Positions 41,317 to 49,465 are shown, counted from the stretch's first letter. The stretch is DNA of 64,000 nt from Streptomyces erythrochromogenes (GCF_036170895.1 NZ_CP108036.1:186001-250000); one strand, 5' to 3'. Numbers and translations are program-made. Notes: generated from the letters alone by a model not told the origin.

Positions 41317-41723
41317 CCCTCCACCCACCCATGCCCCTGCGTCTGACACACCTGGAGGGTCCGGGTGCCGCGCGTTTCGAACTGCACGGTGACCTCGACC
41401 ACTACTGGGCAGACCTCCTGCTGGAGGCTGTGGAGACGGTGCTGTCCGACTACGGCGGCCTGCGGGACGTGCACCTGCAGTGTGCGGGGCTGACCGCGGT
41501 CGACTCCTCAGGGCTGTCTGCTCTGCTGATGATCCGCCGCCGCACAGGGGCTGCCGGCGTGCGCCTGCACATCCAGGAGCGGCCCCTGTGCCTGGAGCGG
41601 CTCCTGGAACTGACCGGCACCATCGAGTACCTCACCACCCCGGAAGCAGGTGCCCGGGAGCAGCGTTCCGCCGTTACGGAAGCTCCGATATCGGGCCGCT
41701 CCAACACACCGGAAGGCCTCTGA
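41313..41723 (+). CDS. STAS anti-sigma factor antagonist in the SpoIIE-B12 operon
   Basis: ATG 41313 overlaps the previous stop (ATGA). The 136-residue product has a STAS domain: GAARFELHGDLDHYWADLLL, LRDVHLQCAGLTAVDSSGLS with the phosphoacceptor Ser in VDSSGLS, ALLMIRRRTGAAGVRLHIQE, and CLERLLELTGTIEYL. A 30-residue polar tail follows. It is the likely substrate of the operon's phosphatase. No kinase is encoded in the operon, so the partner kinase must lie elsewhere (for example at 8211). Confidence 0.88.
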   Translation: MTLHPPMPLRLTHLEGPGAARFELHGDLDHYWADLLLEAVETVLSDYGGLRDVHLQCAGLTAVDSSGLSALLMIRRRTGAAGVRLHIQERPLCLERLLELTGTIEYLTTPEAGAREQRSAVTEAPISGRSNTPEGL

Positions 41724-41741
41724 CCCGGCGGTCCGCTGCGG

Positions 41742-42920
41742 CTACTGCGCGTCGTCCGGTCTGCCGTGCCAATCGAGACACACGACCATGGCGTCGTCGT
41801 CGGCTTCGATGGCCCCGCGGTGACCGGCAAGTTCGTGCAGAACGGCACGGGGGACCTGCGACGCGGGCAGGAGGCGTGTGCTGGTCAGGGCGCGGGCCAG
41901 CGCATGATCGCTGTAGCGCTCGCCGACCGGCGAGGCGACGTTGTAGACGCCGTCGCTGACAAAGACGAGGCGGTCACCCGGCTCGGTCCGGAACTCCTGG
42001 GCGGTGTAGAGGGTGTCCTCGAACATGCCGAGCGGCAATTGGGCGTCCAGCTCGATCTGCTCGACCTTGCCGGACCGCAGCCGCCACATCTTCGGGGAAC
42101 CTGCGTCCACGATCTCGGTGGCGCCGGTGGCCAGGTCGAAGCGCAGCAGCAGGACCGACAGGTGCTGGCGCCCTCGGTACTGGCCGTAGATGGCCTGGTC
42201 CGCGAGGTAGGCCTGGTCGGTCAGGGACAGCCCCGCCCGGCGGCCGTTGCGCAGAGCGTTGACCGCGAGGTTGGTGAGCAGGGCTGCCTCGATCCCCTCG
42301 CCCATGCCGTTGGACAGGCTCAGGGTGAGGTGGTCCGCGGAGGTCGACCAGTCGAAGTTGTCGCCGTAAATCGCGTAGGCGGGCTCCAGCTGGGCGCCGA
42401 TCTCGTACTCGGGTCGCATGCAGGAGCGGCCCGGCAGCAGCTGCCACTGCATCTCGGCAGCCAGCGTCAGCCGGGTGGCACGACGGGCCTGCAGGTAGAG
42501 GTCCGTGTCCCGCTCGCTCACCAGGATCTCGTGGCCCAGCACCTCACCGATCTCCAGGAGCTCCCGCTCGGTGTCGGCGTCCAGCCGCTCTGCAGGCAAG
42601 GTCACGGACAGGACACCGATGCGGTCGCCGCGGACACTCACAGGCAGGTGCACTTTGACGGAGTCGGCCTCGGGAAGGTCCTCGGTGTGCGGCTGTTGCC
42701 AGTTGAATGCCCGCCCGGCAGCACTGGTGTGCACCCGGAGGGGTTCCATCGTGTACGGCAGCGTAGCGACCGGTTGCAGTATGGTCGTCGCGTAATCAGC
42801 CATGAGCAGGGTCACATCCGCAGCCCCGTAGTACGCGCCCAGCCCCTCGTTGAGGACGCCGGGAAGCGCATCCGGCGTGGCGGAGCGCAGAGCGCGCTCG
42901 ACCGCGGTGAATCTGTCCAT
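41742..42920 (-). CDS. GAF-SpoIIE-like protein with an altered metal site
   Basis: The 392-residue protein has a GAF domain (about 1-140: DVTLLMADYATTILQPVATL, PLRVHTSAAGRAFNWQQPHT) and a SpoIIE-type domain. The first Asp site is AIYGDNFDWS (Asp187, Asp190), but the strictly conserved GD-x-x-G-x-G motif reads SNGMGEGIEAALLTN, with Asn204 in place of the metal-binding Asp. Later motifs are present: IVDAGSPKMWRLRSG, LVFVSDGVYN and DDDAMVVCLDW. As I recall, a Streptomyces subfamily shares the NGMGEG form; its activity may be reduced or altered. It is convergent with the STAS gene and divergent from a MarR regulator. Confidence 0.88.
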   Translation of the reverse strand: MDRFTAVERALRSATPDALPGVLNEGLGAYYGAADVTLLMADYATTILQPVATLPYTMEPLRVHTSAAGRAFNWQQPHTEDLPEADSVKVHLPVSVRGDRIGVLSVTLPAERLDADTERELLEIGEVLGHEILVSERDTDLYLQARRATRLTLAAEMQWQLLPGRSCMRPEYEIGAQLEPAYAIYGDNFDWSTSADHLTLSLSNGMGEGIEAALLTNLAVNALRNGRRAGLSLTDQAYLADQAIYGQYRGRQHLSVLLLRFDLATGATEIVDAGSPKMWRLRSGKVEQIELDAQLPLGMFEDTLYTAQEFRTEPGDRLVFVSDGVYNVASPVGERYSDHALARALTSTRLLPASQVPRAVLHELAGHRGAIEADDDAMVVCLDWHGRPDDAQ

Positions 42921-42940
42921 CGTTCGGTTACCGCCTAGTC

Positions 42941-42960
42941 TTGAAACGTATTACGAAAGG
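42941..42960. promoter_or_regulatory. Candidate operator/promoter in the SpoIIE-MarR divergent gap
   Basis: The 51-base gap contains CGTATTACG (42947-42955), a near-perfect palindrome within TTGAAACGTATTACGAAAGG. It overlaps the expected promoter elements of both genes and is a plausible site for the adjacent MarR protein. Confidence 0.4.
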
Positions 42961-42971
42961 GAGCTCCGTCC

Positions 42972-43478
42972 ATGTCACCGCGCCCTGAGGAGGCCTTGCG
43001 GCACAGCAGCGCTGAGCATGCCGCCAGTACGGCCCGCGGAGCGATCGAGATCCTTGAGGTGATGTGGTCGCAGGCAGAAAGCGCCTCGCCGGCGCCTCTG
43101 TCCCTCACCCAGGTTCGAGTGCTCTACGTACTGGAGCAGGAGTGCATGGTCAATCTGCGGACGCTGGCAGAGAAGCTGAACACCACGCCGTCAGCGGTGA
43201 GTCGCATGTGTGACCGACTGGGCGCGGCCGGCTTCATCGACCGGGACCACAATCCCGCCGACCGCCGCGAGCTGGAGCTGCGCATCTCCCGCCGGGGCGC
43301 GGACTACCTCGCAGGGCTACGTGCCCGACGCGAGGAGATCCTGAGCGCGCTGCTGGAGAAGATGACTCCCCTGGACCGGGCCGCGCTGGTGCGCGGGCTG
43401 TCCGCGGTACAGGCCGCCGCCGAGAAGGCAGACCCTCGCCGAGTAGGACCAGCCGCCAGCCCGGCGGAGTCGGCTTGA
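42972..43478 (+). CDS. MarR-family transcriptional regulator
   Basis: The 168-residue protein has a dimerisation helix, LSLTQVRVLYVLEQECMVNL, RTLAEKLNTTPSAVSRMCDR (recognition helix), LGAAGFIDRDHNPADRRELE (wing) and a C-terminal helical pair ending QAAAEKADPRR. It starts at ATG 42972 after GGGAGCTCC. It is divergent from the SpoIIE-like gene and may control it and itself. The ligand is unknown. Confidence 0.9.
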   Translation: MSPRPEEALRHSSAEHAASTARGAIEILEVMWSQAESASPAPLSLTQVRVLYVLEQECMVNLRTLAEKLNTTPSAVSRMCDRLGAAGFIDRDHNPADRRELELRISRRGADYLAGLRARREEILSALLEKMTPLDRAALVRGLSAVQAAAEKADPRRVGPAASPAESA

Positions 43479-43793
43479 TGCAGGCAGCTGCCCGAACCGT
43501 CCACCGTTCCACCTTCCCGCAGTGGCACAGGGCCCCTGGCTCACGCCTGCATCGTCAGATTTACGCCTGCCGGAAATAGTAGTCAACTGACACCCGTCCC
43601 GGGGCGGTGACGTACTCCGGCACAAGAGCCTGAACGCCCTGTTCGTTCGACGCGACCTACCTCGACCGGCCGTCGAAGACCGGGGCACCAGGCGGCCACG
43701 GCCGTACGTACTCTCCATGTGCGACGAGACCCAGGATCTCGCGGAGGTCCTGATCGGGCGACGTTGACCACTACCCGAGCGCTCGAGGCCGGT
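43479..43793. other. Intergenic region without recognised gene
   Basis: About 315 bases after the MarR gene contain no convincing coding sequence. The region 43550-43590 is AT-richer and could carry a promoter for the SIR2-like remnant. Confidence 0.3.
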
Positions 43794-44225
43794 GGACGGC
43801 ATGCGCAACGATCTGCACCCGCCCCCGGCACTGTCTCGCTGCACGCGCTCCAGCGCATGGCAGAGGCTGGTCACATGGTCGGCCCGTTCATCACGAACAA
43901 CTTCGACGGATTGGGCGCGCGTCGGGTTCGAGGAGCAGTTCATGCGCCGCTACGACCAGCGGATCCCGCCGGTCACCTTCCACCCCGGCTCGAAGGCCCT
44001 GTCGTGATCGGGCTGCACGCCGACCGGCGGTGGGTGGCCAGGCGGGCCCGCGCGGCCGGACTCAAGGTGTTTCTCGTCGACCCGGTGGGATTCCCCCGTT
44101 CGGACGGCTCGTGGTTCGACTACCCACTGGAGGCGCCGCAGACCGGTGACGTGGTCGTACGGCAGACGGCCGCCGCGATCAGCGAGCTGGCGCGGCTGCT
44201 GAACCTCGACACAGACAACACGTGA
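43794..44225 (+). pseudogene. SIR2-family protein with a compensating frameshift pair
   Basis: Segment one (frame A) reads GTVSLHALQRMAEAGHMVGP and FITNNFDGLGA. Segment two (frame B, about 43915-43995) reads RVGFEEQFMRRYDQRIPPVT with FHPGSKAL. Segment three (frame A) reads VVIGLHADRRWVARRARAAG and LKVFLVDPVGFPRSDGS, ending LLNLDTDNT. In order these resemble the C-terminal half of a SIR2 (NAD-binding) protein, with the ITNNFDGL and LLVIGLHAD motifs. Because frame A resumes, one insertion and one deletion lie within about 80 bases. No start and no N-terminal GAG-x-S site is seen, so it is a fragment. Confidence 0.55.
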
Positions 44226-44230
44226 GATTC

Positions 44231-44275
44231 GGGGCCGGGGAACGGCGCTAGCCTCTGGACTCGTTCCCCGGCCCC
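44231..44275. terminator. 14-bp perfect stem-loop upstream of the UDP-sugar dehydrogenase
   Basis: Arms 44231-44244 and 44262-44275 are exact complements with a 17-base loop. It lies right after the stop of the SIR2-like frame (44225) and isolates the next gene. Confidence 0.65.
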
Positions 44276-44310
44276 GCCACGCGGGCCCCTCCCAGGATGA
44301 GAGTCAAGGA

Positions 44311-45633
44311 ATGCGTGTTTCAGTGATCGGCTGCGGGCACCTCGGCATCCCGCACGCGGCGGCGATGGCCGAACTGGGTCACGAAGTCATCGGTGTGGAC
44401 GTCGACCAGGCCAAGGTCGACAGCCTGAACTCCGGCCACTGCCCCATCTACGAGACCGGACTACCCGAGCTGCTCTCCCGCCACACCGGGAGCGGACGCC
44501 TGCGGTTCACGACCGACATCCGGGAGGCCGCCGAGTTCGCCGAGCTGCACTTCATCGGTGTCGGTACGCCGATCGACGCGGACGGCCGCTCCTACGACAC
44601 CGGGCAGGTGTACGGCGCCATCCGCCAGCTCGCCCCTCTCCTGACGCGGCCGTGCACGATCGTCGGCAAGAGCACCGTGACCGTCGGCACCACCGCTCAG
44701 GTCACGGCTCTCGCCCAGCGCCTTGCTCCGGCTGGCCAGCACGTCGAGGTCGTGTGGAATCCCGAGTTTTTGCGCGAGGGGCACGCGGTGGAGGACACGC
44801 TCCGCCCGGACCGGCTCATCGCCGGCGTCACCAGCGCCGAGGGGGAGAAAGCGATCCGTGCCGTGTACGCGCCGATCCTGGTCGCCGGTGTCCCGATCTT
44901 CGTCACCGACCCGCAGACCGCAGAACTCGCCAAGGGCGCCGCGAACACCTTCCTCGGCCTGAAGATCAGCTACATCAACGCCGTCGCCGACATGTGCCAA
45001 GCCGCCGGGGGCGACGTCTCCCAGATCGTGGAGATCCTCGGCATCGACCCTCGGATCGGCACCGGCGGCATGAGGCCCGGCATCGGCTACGGCGGTGGCT
45101 GCCTCCCCAAGGACGTCCGTGCCTTCACCGCCTCCGCCCGCCAGCTCGGCGCCGAACAGGCGGCCACCCTCCTGCGTGCAGCCGAGAAGATCAACGAGAG
45201 CCGCACCGACGTCGCCATGGACCTCATCCGCCAGGCTCTGGGCGACCGACCGGTCAGGGGGACCCGGGTCACCGTGTGGGGCGCCGCGTTCAAGCCCGGC
45301 ACCAACGACGTACGTGAATCCCCAGCCCTCGCCCTCGCCCACGCCCTCCAGCAGGCCGGTGGCAACGTCACCGTTCACGACCCGCAGGCTGTGGCCTCCG
45401 CCATGACCCGCAACCCGGAGCTGGACTACACCAGCGACCTGGCCGCATCCGTCGACGGAGCCGAACTCGTCGTCCTGGCCACCGAGTGGCCGGAGTACCG
45501 GCAGGCCGACCCCCAGGCTCTCGTAGACCGTCCGGCCAACCCCCTGCTCGTCGACTGCCGCACCACCCTCGACCCCGAGCCCTGGCGCACGGCCGGCTGG
45601 ACTCTCCACCAGCTTGGACGACCCGGCAAGTAG
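44311..45633 (+). CDS. UDP-glucose/GDP-mannose dehydrogenase family protein
   Basis: The 440-residue enzyme has an N-terminal Rossmann motif (VSVIGCGHLGIPHAAAMAEL), the conserved GTP region FIGVGTPIDADGRSYDTG, VVWNPEFLREGHAVEDTLRP, the TAELAKGAANTFLGLKIS helix with catalytic Lys208, and RPGIGYGGGCLPKD with catalytic Cys264. The C-terminal domain begins VTVWGAAFKPGTNDVRESPA. It oxidises the 6-hydroxyl of a nucleotide sugar to the uronate using two NAD+, as for UDP-glucuronate synthesis. No polysaccharide cluster is adjacent, so the substrate is not certain. CAAGGA precedes the ATG. Confidence 0.92.
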   Translation: MRVSVIGCGHLGIPHAAAMAELGHEVIGVDVDQAKVDSLNSGHCPIYETGLPELLSRHTGSGRLRFTTDIREAAEFAELHFIGVGTPIDADGRSYDTGQVYGAIRQLAPLLTRPCTIVGKSTVTVGTTAQVTALAQRLAPAGQHVEVVWNPEFLREGHAVEDTLRPDRLIAGVTSAEGEKAIRAVYAPILVAGVPIFVTDPQTAELAKGAANTFLGLKISYINAVADMCQAAGGDVSQIVEILGIDPRIGTGGMRPGIGYGGGCLPKDVRAFTASARQLGAEQAATLLRAAEKINESRTDVAMDLIRQALGDRPVRGTRVTVWGAAFKPGTNDVRESPALALAHALQQAGGNVTVHDPQAVASAMTRNPELDYTSDLAASVDGAELVVLATEWPEYRQADPQALVDRPANPLLVDCRTTLDPEPWRTAGWTLHQLGRPGK

Positions 45634-45703
45634 AACCGGCGGTCCCCGAGGATGAGGCCCGCATCACATCATCAACGCCCTCGAAAGCCGGAGGTGCCCT
45701 GCC

Positions 45704-45859
45704 ATGACCAGTGCCGACTTCGTTCTTCGTGGTGCCGAGGACTCCGACGCCCGCCCCGCGGCCGATCTGTGGCTGCGTTCCTTCGTCGCCCCTCTGCCGA
45801 CCGTGCGCTGCGCCCACGACGAAGCCGACGTACGCGACTGGTTCGCCCGCGTGCTCGTG
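45704..45859 (+). pseudogene. GNAT acetyltransferase, N-terminal fragment cut by an IS
   Basis: ATG 45704 gives MTSADFVLRGAEDSDARPAA, then DLWLRSFVAPLPTVRCAHDE and ADVRDWFARVLV, which matches the first third of a GNAT N-acetyltransferase (RxAxxxDA-x-x-A-x-LWLRSF). At about 45860 the sequence becomes that of an IS5-type transposase on the other strand. The acetyl-CoA-binding part is lost. Confidence 0.7.
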
Positions 45860-46225
45860 CAGCGGCCGCACCTCGCCGATCGCGCGGGTGATTGTGGACC
45901 GGTCGACGCCGAACCAGCAGGCCAGCACGTCGTGAGGGGCACCGTGGCGAAGGTGGACGAGCGTGGCCAGGAGCCGGTCGACAAAGACCAGCTGGTGCTT
46001 TGCGCCGGCGCCCACGGCTCGCTTGCGTGGCCTGGCCTGGCCTGGCCTGGACTCCAGTCTCGCCTGGTGCCGCTCATGCCATAACGGACCTGCCTCGGCG
46101 ACGAGTTCGGCGATCACATCAGCCGACAGACCTGTGATCCGCCGATCGCTGATGATCGCTGCACGAGTCACTGTCCCCACCACATGAACATGATCAGGGA
46201 TCAAGATCCAGCGCCGCACCGCCAA
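45860..46225 (-). mobile_element. IS5-family transposase, N-terminal remnant
   Basis: On the minus strand from 46225: VTRAAIISDRRITGLSADVI, AELVAEAGPLWHERHQARLE, GAGAKHQLVFVDRLLATLVH, then DVLACWFGVDRSTITRAIGE with VRPL. This is the N-terminal, helix-turn-helix part of an IS5-type DDE transposase. The catalytic part is missing. An internal tandem repeat of CCTGG (three and a half copies near 46030-46052) has inserted a few Pro-Gly-Gln-Ala residues. Confidence 0.75.
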
Positions 46226-46240
46226 CCATGCACGAGCTCG

Positions 46241-46429
46241 TTAGGTGACGGACAGCGCTACGTATCCCAACTCGGCGAGAGCATCGGCCCGGCGGCCTCG
46301 ACGTCGCTGGCCCCGCGTGCCCTCTGGCCCGAGCAGCACCGCGGGCGGGCGGTCGACACCGGCCGGGAGCGCGAGGTGCCCGATCATCGTCAAACCATCG
46401 GCCGGGTACTCGACCGTGAGCATGGTCAC
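46241..46429 (-). pseudogene. Dienelactone hydrolase-type fragment
   Basis: The 62-codon frame reads MTMLTVEYPADGLTMIGHLA, LPAGVDRPPAVLLGPEGTRG, then RRADALAELGYVALSVT and stops. It corresponds to the first fifth of a dienelactone hydrolase family protein (VEYPADGLTM-x-GHLALPA ... RADALAELGYVALA). The catalytic Cys/Ser, Asp and His regions are gone. It abuts the IS5 remnant, which probably caused the loss. Confidence 0.65.
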
Positions 46430-46525
46430 CGTGCTTCGCCCTCATGGTGGCCGCTGCCGCTGGTGCATGGGCGGGTCGGAGCAACTGGTCGTAGTGAGAC
46501 ACCGAGGGCAGATGGCGTGAGTGGG

Positions 46526-48118
46526 TCAGTTGCGGCGGGTGAGGGATTCCGGAGCGCCCACCGACTGAGCCCCCTCCGACTCCAGGGCCAGGCGGTCGGG
46601 CTGCGTCAGGGTCAGGACGTAGAGGTTGCCCCGGGGACACTCGAAGGTGGCCGTGCGATCGGTCGGGTGGCTGGTCACCGCGGCGAAAACAGCGGAGTCC
46701 TGACGGATCTGCCGCAACTCCAGCGCCTCGGTACAGCCCAAGTTCCGCCCTGTAACCAGCTCCTTGACATCACTGACCTGCCGGCCCACCAGCTCGCCGA
46801 CCGCCGCGGCACTCAGGTTGACCGTGACCGAGAACGGGCCCGTCCTCGCCCGGGTGATCCCGTCCGCGTCCGGCGTCCCGGGTCCGGTACCGGACCAGGT
46901 CCCCACCCACGAGGCGGGCAGCACAACCGTCCCCGACGCGGATGCGGAGGCAGAGGCGGCCGGTGTCGGCACGTCCTTGCCGCCGCCGTCACGGTCGCGG
47001 TCGCCGTCCATGAGGAACCGGAGCGGGAACGCAGCCAGGCCCCCCAGGACGGCGACCGCGCCGGCCGCGGCGAACAGCCGGCCCCGGCCGGACGCCCGCC
47101 CGGCACCGGGCGCAGCAGGAGCCGTGGGAGACGACGGCACAGCCGGCGAACCCGCCGGCACAGGCGGCACCGGCACCGGCGGGGGTGGTGGGGTGAGGAG
47201 GCGGGCCAGCTCGCTCTCCCGGCGGGCCACGTCCTCGGCCAGGGCAGCCGGCACCACCGTCTCCCACTCCCCCAGCCCCCGCCCGTCCGCAATGGCGGTC
47301 AGACGCCGGTGGAGTTCCACGGCAGTGGGCCGCAGGGCCGGATCCTTGGCCAGACACTCCCCCACCAGAACGGCCAGATCCTGCGGGACACCCTCCAGAC
47401 CAGGCTCGTCATGCACGATCCGGTACAGCAAAGCCGGCAGCTGCAACTCCTCACCCGCAGCCAGGAACGGGCCCCGCCCAGTCGCCGCGTGGACGAGGAC
47501 CGCCGCCAGAGAGAACACATCCGCCCCAGCCAGCACCACAGCACCAGTGGCCTGTTCCGGAGCCAGATAACCGGGGGTGCCGATGACCGCACCGGTCTGC
47601 GTGTAACGGGCATCGCGCACCCCGCGGGCGATCCCGAAATCGATCAGGAAAGGCCGCTCGCGGCCCAGCAGCACGTTGGCCGGCTTGATGTCACGATGGA
47701 CAACCCCGGCCGCCTGCACCGTGACCAACGCAGCCGCCAGCTCCCGGGCCAGACAGTACAAGGCGGGCACTGGCAGCGGCCCCTGCCGGTGAACCCAGTC
47801 AGCCAACGACGGCGCCGCCACATACTCCGTCGCCAGCCACTGCGGCGCAGCCCCCGGCGGACTGAAATCGACCACCGAGACCGTCCACGCACCCCTCACC
47901 CGGTCGCTCGTACGAATCTCCCGATCGAAACGCTCAGCGAAACCCGCCTGCTGACTCAGATCCCGGTGCACGGTCTTCAACGCCAACGGCCGACCCGAGA
48001 CCGTGCGGGCCAGGAACACCTCGCCCATCCCGCCCTCACCCAAACGCCCCAGCAGCCGGTAACCACCGATCTCCGACGGATCATCGGGCCGCAAGCCCTC
48101 CACCGACGCCACCCCCAA
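46526..48118 (-). CDS. Transmembrane Ser/Thr protein kinase
   Basis: The 530-residue protein has a complete Hanks-type kinase domain: LLGRLGEGGMGEVFLA (P-loop), Lys48 in LALKTVHRDL, VVHRDIKPANVLL (catalytic loop), LIDFGIARG and GTPGYLAPEQATG. A Pro-rich juxtamembrane stretch (about 308-340), one membrane span (about 348-366) and an outer domain (VVLPASWVGTWSGTGPGTPD, SDVKELVTGRNLGCTEALEL, TATFECPRGNLYVLTLTQPD) follow. Such kinases sense signals outside the cell. Start is GTG 48118. The next gene upstream (48209-48865) is on the same strand, 90 bases away. Confidence 0.92.
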   Translation of the reverse strand: MGVASVEGLRPDDPSEIGGYRLLGRLGEGGMGEVFLARTVSGRPLALKTVHRDLSQQAGFAERFDREIRTSDRVRGAWTVSVVDFSPPGAAPQWLATEYVAAPSLADWVHRQGPLPVPALYCLARELAAALVTVQAAGVVHRDIKPANVLLGRERPFLIDFGIARGVRDARYTQTGAVIGTPGYLAPEQATGAVVLAGADVFSLAAVLVHAATGRGPFLAAGEELQLPALLYRIVHDEPGLEGVPQDLAVLVGECLAKDPALRPTAVELHRRLTAIADGRGLGEWETVVPAALAEDVARRESELARLLTPPPPPVPVPPVPAGSPAVPSSPTAPAAPGAGRASGRGRLFAAAGAVAVLGGLAAFPLRFLMDGDRDRDGGGKDVPTPAASASASASGTVVLPASWVGTWSGTGPGTPDADGITRARTGPFSVTVNLSAAAVGELVGRQVSDVKELVTGRNLGCTEALELRQIRQDSAVFAAVTSHPTDRTATFECPRGNLYVLTLTQPDRLALESEGAQSVGAPESLTRRN

Positions 48119-48208
48119 CCTCCACGCCCGATACCGCCGCGCCCGATACGGGCCGCCCTGATCACGCCACCCTAAAGGCCCCCACGCGCCACAAGGCAGA
48201 GTCAGGGT

Positions 48209-48865
48209 TCAGCGAGCTGCCCGCTGGTCATACACGACCAGCGACAACGCCCGCACCGCGGCATGCGCACGCCCGGGATCCGCGCCCTCGTCGACCGCCT
48301 CCAACGCAGCAGCCGCCGAGACCCGCACGGCTTGCGGCAGCCCCTCATGCGCACAGACCCGGTAGGCGACACCTCTCCGCGCAGCACGCTCCTCCTCACT
48401 GACCCCGAAAGCCGTCAGCGGGAAAGCCGCCGCTTGATACGTCGCCACACTCACCAAAACCGCGTCCGCGACCCCCTCCGCATAGCCACCCACCACCACA
48501 TCGCCAGAACCCGCAACGGAACCAAAGTCAGGACCGGGACCGTCGGCGGGAACGGACCCAGGACCGGGCGCAGGCCTGGGACCGGAAGCAGGAACGGGAG
48601 CAGCACCGGGGCGGGGGCCAGGACCGGGGCCGGGGCCGGGGCCGGGGCCGGGAACGAGGGTGGGGTCGGGGCGGAGGAAAGCGGCCACATGCCGGCGCGA
48701 CAGGAAGGACCCGACTCCCGCACCCAGCCCCGCCGCCACCGCAGCCAACACCCCCAGAACCCGTCCACCCAGCAGCCACCCGAAACAGCCCCCGCCCGCC
48801 ACCCCGCACGTCACCAGCACAAACGTGATCATCAAATGGATACGGGCCACGGGCGAAAAGCTCAT
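48209..48865 (-). CDS. Membrane protein with Gly-Pro repeat linker
   Basis: From ATG 48865 the 218-residue product has two spans (IHLMITFVLVTCGVAGGGCF, GWLLGGRVLGVLAAVAAGLG), then a Pro-Gly repeat linker (LVPGPGPGPGPGPGPRPG) and a cytoplasmic-like helical domain: DAVLVSVATYQAAAFPLTAF, GVSEEERAARRGVAYRVCAH, VRVSAAAALEAVDEGADPGR. The linker is encoded by a tandem GGCCGG-type hexamer array at 48616-48660, a likely site of length variation. It is cotranscribed with the kinase and could be its partner or substrate, which is inference. Confidence 0.6.
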   Translation of the reverse strand: MSFSPVARIHLMITFVLVTCGVAGGGCFGWLLGGRVLGVLAAVAAGLGAGVGSFLSRRHVAAFLRPDPTLVPGPGPGPGPGPGPRPGAAPVPASGPRPAPGPGSVPADGPGPDFGSVAGSGDVVVGGYAEGVADAVLVSVATYQAAAFPLTAFGVSEEERAARRGVAYRVCAHEGLPQAVRVSAAAALEAVDEGADPGRAHAAVRALSLVVYDQRAAR

Positions 48866-49247
48866 ACCCAGCAGTATGCACAGCCACCCCGCCCACACCC
48901 ACCACCCGCAAACAAGCCCACTCCACCCACCGGCACCGGCCGCCGCCCCAGCCCCCGAGACCCGCGTGCGTCGGCCGAAGGCCCTCGGACCAGGTATCGG
49001 TCCTGGCCAGAGGCCAGGCAGGGTCGAGGGTGATCTTCCTGTCCGGCGCCGATTGATGCTCGGCGGCCGGTCCGGAAGGACGTCGAGTCGCTCGGACAGC
49101 TCGCGGGCGCCGGATGTGTCCAGAACCACCGATCGTCTTCGGGCCCACCTGGTACTGCCGGGCGAGGGCCTTGACGGCGGTGCCCCCACCGAACACCTCG
49201 ACCGTCTTCGCCGCCTGGTTCGGGTCGAGCACGGCGCGGCGGCCTAG
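48866..49247 (-). pseudogene. Resolvase-type helix-turn-helix remnant in an intergenic region
   Basis: About 49130-49240 on the minus strand reads VLDPNQAAKTVEVFGGGTAV then KALARQYQVGPKTIG, the HTH tail of a serine recombinase/resolvase or similar transposon protein, without a catalytic domain. The rest of the 380 bases has no recognisable gene. Confidence 0.4.
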
Positions 49248-49465
49248 CTACTCGCTGATCGGGTCGGGCCGGAGCACCAGCAGGTCGATGCCGGACAGCA
49301 GGCCGGACTCCGCCTGGAGGTGCAAGCCGCGGCGGATGAGCTCCGGCCGCAGGACCACGGTGCTGGCGACGGAGCGAAAGGGGCGGGCGGCGTCGGTGCT
49401 GCGGATGGTGTCACCGACGGCCGCCTTGCGCGAGAGCCGGGTGAAGCCGGCACGTCGAGAGAGCG
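49248..49465 (-). pseudogene. Unidentified C-terminal gene fragment
   Basis: A minus-strand frame reads RRAGFTRLSRKAAVGDTIRS, TDAARPFRSVASTVVLRPEL and IRRGLHLQAESGLLSGIDLL, ending LRPDPISE at 49248. It has coding character and resembles the end of a DNA-binding or recombination protein, but I cannot name it. Nothing coherent precedes it. Confidence 0.35.

Noticed and set aside
46184..48175. 663-codon plus-strand frame opposite the Ser/Thr kinase
   Set aside because: Antisense shadow; the minus strand has all kinase motifs.
48616..48660. Possible CRISPR-like array
   Set aside because: The units are contiguous GC hexamers within a coding linker, with no spacers and no cas genes.
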